A stretch of 64,000 nucleotides of DNA from Methylobacterium mesophilicum. Its GTDB lineage: Bacteria > Pseudomonadota > Alphaproteobacteria > Rhizobiales > Beijerinckiaceae. This document shows, piece after piece, positions 59,698-64,000 of this stretch. Within the stretch, counting starts at the first letter, position 1, and each line of letters opens with the position of its first letter. The DNA is taken from positions 1-64,000 of the forward strand of contig NZ_BPQU01000023.1 in NCBI RefSeq assembly GCF_022179445.1. The letters are read 5' to 3'. A program made the position numbers and the translations under genes. A model generated the notes under the pieces. The model searched no databases and was not told the origin of the DNA. It saw nothing but the letters and a program-made list of their open reading frames with translations.

Positions 59698-61431
59698 ATG
59701 AGAGCAGATAAAATCGTGATGGCGTATAAAGGGTCCATTGAAATACGGGCAGCTCTGACACGCTGTCGATCAGCGTTCATTGGTGTGGCGGTGATGAGCT
59801 GCCTACTGAACTTACTTTATCTGACTGGCTCATTTTTTATGCTCGAGGTCTATGATCGCGTTATTCCCAGCCGTTCCATGCCTACCTTATTAGGTCTGTG
59901 TACACTTGCGTTTGTCCTCTACAGCTTTCAGGGCGCTATCGAGATCCTGCGTACTCGGATACTAACCCGGGTTGGTATGGCCCTCGATGAAGCTCTCAGT
60001 GCACGTGTCTTCAATATTATGGTGCGAGCGCCCCTTAAAAAGGAGGCAACCCATGGCGACGGTCTTTTGCCTCTGCGCGACCTTGAAACAATACGCGCGT
60101 TCTTTGGAGGATCTGGACCGTCCGCTTTTTTTGATCTGCCTTGGATGCCAATTTACCTGGTAATTTGTATCTTATTTCATCCATTGATCGGCATAGCTGC
60201 TATAATCGGCGTTGCAGTACTGGCCATCTTTGCGTTGCTCACGGATCGCGCCACTCGTACTCCAGCGCTGACCGCGACAACGAAGGGATCCCAGCGTAAC
60301 AGTTTGGCGGAGGCTGGAGGCCGCAACGCCGAGGTAATCGCTGCATTAGGCATGCAGGAGCGCTTTGCGGCTCGCTGGGGAAGAATTAATTATGATTACA
60401 TGCAAGATCAACAAAAAATCTCCGATGTCGCTGGAAGTTTCGGCGCGACATCAAAAATTTTTCGTATCGCTTTGCAATCGGCTGTATTGGCATTGGGCGC
60501 TTATCTCGTAATTAATGGACAGGCGAGCGCCGGTATCATCATCGCTTCCACTATACTAGTCGCCCGTGCCTTAGCTCCAGCAGAACTCGCTATTGCCAAT
60601 TGGAAGAGTTTCGTTCAGGCCCGACAGTCATGGATGCGACTATCGGGCCTATTCAACCAGTTTCCAGTCGAAACGCCCCCCCATGCAATTCCAGCACCCC
60701 GTCAAACACTTGACGTAATGAATTTAAGCATTGCGCCTCCCGGTAGCCGGCGCTTAACAGTTCAAAATGTAAGCTTTAGTCTCAAGGCGGGGCAGGGGCT
60801 GGGCATTATCGGCCCTTCAGCTTCGGGCAAGACGAGTTTGGCGCGGGCCTTGGTAGGTGTTTGGGCAGCGGTGCATGGAGAAGTCCGTCTTGACGGCGCG
60901 GAGTTAGCCCAATGGACCGCCGACGATCTCGGTGAACATGTCGGTTTCCTACCTCAAGAAATCGAACTATTCGCCGGGACGATTGCTGAAAACATCGCTC
61001 GTTTCCATCCATCCGCCCCTCCGGAGGCAACGGTTACGGCTGCGCGAGCGGCAGGTGTCCACGAAATGATTTTGCGCTTACCTCAAGGCTACGACACACG
61101 TATTAGCGAGCGGGGTTCTGGTCTTTCAGCTGGCCAGCGTCAGCGAGTTGGACTAGCGCGAGCACTCTATGGAGACCCTTTTCTTGTCATTCTCGACGAA
61201 CCTAACGCAAACCTCGACGCCGAGGGCGAAAACGCCCTAACTGACGCAATCCTTGGCGTTCGCTCGCGTGGCGGTATCTGTATTGTAATTGCCCATCGTC
61301 CATCTGCGCTCGTCGCTATCGATCTTATACTAATGTTGAGTGACGGTCGGATTCATGCTATCGGACCCAAAGATCAGGTTCTCAACCATGTGTTGAAACC
61401 AGCTGCAGTTTCTGTTAACAACAGATTTTAA
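59698..61431 (+). CDS. Type I secretion ABC exporter (PrtD/HlyB-like)
   Basis: This inner-membrane ABC transporter drives one-step export of proteins through a type I secretion channel. The 577-residue protein has an N-terminal transmembrane domain of six helices (SCLLNLLYLTGSFFMLEVYD begins the first; RVIPSRSMPTLLGL follows). The ATPase domain has Walker A GPSASGKTS, signature LSAGQRQR and Walker B FLVILDEPNANLD. There is no N-terminal peptidase or C39-like domain, matching the PrtD group. GC content and codon use are markedly lower than in the exopolysaccharide genes. An HlyD-type adaptor follows; no substrate or TolC gene is adjacent. Confidence 0.93.
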   Translation: MRADKIVMAYKGSIEIRAALTRCRSAFIGVAVMSCLLNLLYLTGSFFMLEVYDRVIPSRSMPTLLGLCTLAFVLYSFQGAIEILRTRILTRVGMALDEALSARVFNIMVRAPLKKEATHGDGLLPLRDLETIRAFFGGSGPSAFFDLPWMPIYLVICILFHPLIGIAAIIGVAVLAIFALLTDRATRTPALTATTKGSQRNSLAEAGGRNAEVIAALGMQERFAARWGRINYDYMQDQQKISDVAGSFGATSKIFRIALQSAVLALGAYLVINGQASAGIIIASTILVARALAPAELAIANWKSFVQARQSWMRLSGLFNQFPVETPPHAIPAPRQTLDVMNLSIAPPGSRRLTVQNVSFSLKAGQGLGIIGPSASGKTSLARALVGVWAAVHGEVRLDGAELAQWTADDLGEHVGFLPQEIELFAGTIAENIARFHPSAPPEATVTAARAAGVHEMILRLPQGYDTRISERGSGLSAGQRQRVGLARALYGDPFLVILDEPNANLDAEGENALTDAILGVRSRGGICIVIAHRPSALVAIDLILMLSDGRIHAIGPKDQVLNHVLKPAAVSVNNRF

Positions 61432-61484
61432 GGCAGTGATCTCGATACCATTCAAATAAACCATTGTTTTCACGAAAGCGCGAC

Positions 61485-62834
61485 ATGAATGCCATTTTCG
61501 GCGCTGGATTCCATAACAATAATATGGCGTATTCGAATTCTACGGCCATACAATCGATCCGGAAGCATCTCACAATATGCTCGTGGCTCGTTTCGTTTTT
61601 AGTAGTAATAATTGGAGGATGGGCGGCTTTTACACAAATTTCTGGCGCGGTGATTGCGTCTGGTCAGCTCGTAGTTCAGTCCGACGTCAAGAAGGTTCAA
61701 CACGCCTCCGGAGGAGTGATCGGCGAATTGCGGGTCAGCGAAGGCTCTAAAGTCAAAGTAGGTGATATCCTTATCAGGCTAGATGACACTCAGACCCGTG
61801 CAAATCTCGATATTGTCTTGAAAGCGCTCGATGAACTAACGGCGCGTCGCGCTCGCAACGAAGCCGAGCGCGACAATGTCGGTCATGTGCTATTTCCGGG
61901 TGAATTGTTGGCTCGCGAAAAAATTGATCCAGCTGTCTCAAACTTGATAGAAGGTGAGACCCGATTATTTAATTCGCGCGTAGCCGGTCGCGTAGGGCAA
62001 AAAGCTCAATTGAACGAGCGTATTCAGCAATTGCGGGAAGAGATCAACGGTCGGGTTGAGCAGACGGCCGCTAAAGTACGTGAGTTCAATTTCATAACCG
62101 GAGAGCTCAGAGGAGTACGCGAACTCCATGCAAAAAATTTGGTGCCACTTTCTCGTGTAAATGCTCTTGAGCGTGACGCGGCACGCCTTGATGGTGAGCG
62201 GAGCCAACTGATAGCCTCGATAGCATCGGCGCGCGGCAAGATCGTTGAAACGGAGTTGCAAATCCTACAGATTGACAGCGACATGCGTACGGAGACCAGC
62301 AAGGACTTAGCTGAGATCCGGGGAAAATGGTCCGAATACGTGGAAAAAAGAGCGGCTGCCGAAGATCAACTTAAACGTAGCGACTTAAGAGCGCCGCAGT
62401 CGGGGACGGTACACCAGTTGACGGTTCATACTATTGGAGGGTTAATAACACCCTCCGAGCCGGCAATGCTCATCGTGCCAGAGGCAGATCAGCTCGCGGT
62501 GGAAGTAAAAATCCAACCACAAGACATCGATAGCGTTCATATTGGACAAGCGGCGGTTCTTCGCTTCTCCGCGTTCAATCAACGTGTTACCCCGGAAATT
62601 GAGGGCAATGTTAGTCGTATTTCGGCCGATGTAATAATTGACTTGAAAACAGGGCTCAATTACTATACCGTTCGCATCCAAATCCCTGAAAAAGGCAGGC
62701 AACAGCTCGGCGACGTGCGTCTGGTTCCTGGTATGCCGGTTGAGAGCTTCATGCAAACCGGCGATCGCTCAGTTTTCAGCTACCTCGTTAAGCCACTTTC
62801 CGATCAAATTGTTAAAGCATGGCGGGAACGGTGA
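61485..62834 (+). CDS. Type I secretion membrane-fusion protein (HlyD/PrtE-like)
   Basis: The adaptor links the inner-membrane exporter to the outer-membrane TolC channel. From ATG 61485 it has 449 residues, with one N-terminal membrane helix (WLVSFLVVIIGGWAAFTQIS) and a lipoyl/barrel-sandwich half (VKKVQHASGGVIGELRVSEG). A long coiled-coil hairpin follows (DIVLKALDELTARRARNEAE to about residue 300). The C-terminal beta-barrel part is LRAPQSGTVHQLTVHTIGGL and VPEADQLAVEVKIQPQDID. A TTG 21 nt upstream or a later ATG are alternatives. Low GC matches the exporter gene, so the pair was probably acquired together. Confidence 0.9.
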   Translation: MNAIFGAGFHNNNMAYSNSTAIQSIRKHLTICSWLVSFLVVIIGGWAAFTQISGAVIASGQLVVQSDVKKVQHASGGVIGELRVSEGSKVKVGDILIRLDDTQTRANLDIVLKALDELTARRARNEAERDNVGHVLFPGELLAREKIDPAVSNLIEGETRLFNSRVAGRVGQKAQLNERIQQLREEINGRVEQTAAKVREFNFITGELRGVRELHAKNLVPLSRVNALERDAARLDGERSQLIASIASARGKIVETELQILQIDSDMRTETSKDLAEIRGKWSEYVEKRAAAEDQLKRSDLRAPQSGTVHQLTVHTIGGLITPSEPAMLIVPEADQLAVEVKIQPQDIDSVHIGQAAVLRFSAFNQRVTPEIEGNVSRISADVIIDLKTGLNYYTVRIQIPEKGRQQLGDVRLVPGMPVESFMQTGDRSVFSYLVKPLSDQIVKAWRER

Positions 62835-62947
62835 TAGACATGTAGATGCATGAACTGTCATGGAACTGGATCTATCTTGAATTTCAAACAAAAATATTTT
62901 CGTGCTGACAATTTATAATCATACAAATATATAAACAAAAGTTATTT

Positions 62948-64000
62948 TTATTTTGAGGCGCAGCCTGAAGATGCGCTAGCTGTTCGGCTATAGAACTTCG
63001 TTGGGATGCGGCATTTTAAGCGATCGAGCCTACGCTCGGCAGTTAGACGGAGTAGCGCCGTCGGTCTGCCAGGGTGGCTTGACCTGCCCCCGTTCGGTGG
63101 CCCAGGTTCGAAGTTAGTGCATCGTCGGTCGCGTGACGATGGCGCAGAACGAGCGGACGGCACTGATCCGCTCGGTTCGGTTGGCCAGATGACGACCTCT
63201 GGCGCAGGCGGCTGGTAGCCGAGCGACGAGTGCGGCCAGATGCCGTTGTCGTGCTTCCGCCATCGCTCGATCACAACGTTGGCCTCCTTGAGGGTGTAAA
63301 ACACCTCGCCGTTGAGGAGTTCATCCCGCAGCTTCGCGTTGAAGCTCTCGTAAATCACCGTTCTCCCATGGACTGCCCGGCTCAATGTAGGCGGTCGTCG
63401 ATCCCACCGCCGCGATCCAGTCCTGAACGGCCTTGGCGATGAACTCCGGTCCATTGTCCGAGCGGACATGGCCTGGCACACCGCGTAAGCTGAACAGATC
63501 CGAGAGCACGTCGATCACGTCCAGCGCCTTCAGTTTGCGGGATACGCGGATGGCCAGACACTCGCGGGTGAACTCATCGATGACGTTCAGCATCTGGTAC
63601 TTGCGCCCGTTGTGCGTGCGGTTCTCGACGAAGTCGTAGGACCAGACGTGGTCAGGCCGCTCCGGCCGCAGCCGCAGGCAGGAGCCGTCGTTGAGCCAGA
63701 GGCGCGACCGCTTCGGCTGACGAGCGGGAACCTTGAGGCCCTCGCGGCGCCAGATCCGCTCGACGCGCTTCACGTTCACCGTCCAGCCGTCACGCCGGAG
63801 CAAGGCCGTGATTCGACGATAGCCGTAGCGCCCATACTGCAGAGCCAGAGCGACGATGGCGGCCGTCACAGCGACCTCATCCTCAACCACGACGGCGACC
63901 TTGCGCTGGGTCGAACGATGTTGGCCCAGGACACGGCAAGCGAAGCGTTCCGACACGCCGTGCTCGGCAACGACGAAGTCGACACATGCCCGGCGGCGTG
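62948..64000 (-). pseudogene. IS3-family transposase (OrfB-type), frameshifted and cut by window edge
   Basis: Reading leftwards from the window end, the frame gives VDFVVAEHGVSERFACRVLG, the HTH_21-like region YGYRRITALLRRDGWTVNVK, and the integrase core. The core has Asp in WSYDFVENRTHNGRKYQMLN and Asp in VRSDNGPEFIAKAV. Near 63350-63362, one extra nucleotide in the expected SPWENG...ESFN region shifts the frame before the third catalytic residue. The remainder (YESFNAKLRDELLNGEVFYT, NGIWPHSSLGYQPPAPEVVI) continues in another frame to 62948. The 5' part, including any OrfA, lies beyond 64000. Confidence 0.85.

Overview
The window looks like an alphaproteobacterial chromosome of the Hyphomicrobiales, most probably Methylobacterium or a close relative. 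The reasons are very high GC with long antisense reading frames, a phaR/phaA/phaB polyhydroxybutyrate set, a hopanoid operon (hpnA-hpnC-hpnD-hpnE-shc-hpnG) next to dxs, and PopZ-, MucR- and OpgC-type proteins. The genus is inferred from gene content; no rRNA or tRNA gene was recognised.

About 0-25.9 kb is dense, high-GC core chromosome. It holds polyhydroxybutyrate synthesis and its repressor (0-3 kb), small envelope proteins and a secreted glycerophosphodiesterase (3.6-5.8 kb), and an EamA exporter. A molybdoenzyme-maturation operon follows (two XdhC-type genes, a molybdopterin-binding protein and a MocA-like nucleotidyltransferase, 6.9-9.6 kb). Then come OpgC, an NAD-sugar epimerase-like protein, EttA, a secreted non-specific nuclease, dxs, and the tightly coupled hopanoid operon (18.9-25.9 kb). 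Dxs feeds the isoprenoid pathway whose C15 units HpnC/D/E turn into squalene; Shc cyclises squalene and HpnG acts on the adenosyl side chain.

25.9-41 kb is mixed. A low-GC fucosyltransferase-like gene and 0.7 kb of AT-rich DNA precede a DegP protease, a VapBC module, valS, popZ, a TolC-family outer-membrane protein with a large Ser/Gly insertion, a collagen-like secreted protein, an exopolysaccharide sugar-transferase cassette and a metallophosphoesterase.

41-54 kb is a degraded accessory region. It contains a decayed mucR-type gene, a second collagen-like paralogue, two inactivated IS630 elements, an HNH endonuclease, and a phage packaging-type cassette (ParB-methyltransferase fusion, DUF5681 protein, large terminase) with no structural genes nearby. 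It is bracketed by two inverted copies of a 1.3-kb exopolysaccharide cassette (38.0-39.3 and 52.6-54.0 kb); the second copy has a frameshifted middle gene.

54.7-64 kb carries galE, a GT4 glycosyltransferase and a bifunctional mannose-1-phosphate guanylyltransferase, which with the two sugar transferases form an exopolysaccharide locus. After 1.3 kb of AT-rich DNA comes a lower-GC type I secretion pair (ABC exporter plus HlyD-type adaptor), and a frameshifted IS3-family transposase runs off the window end.
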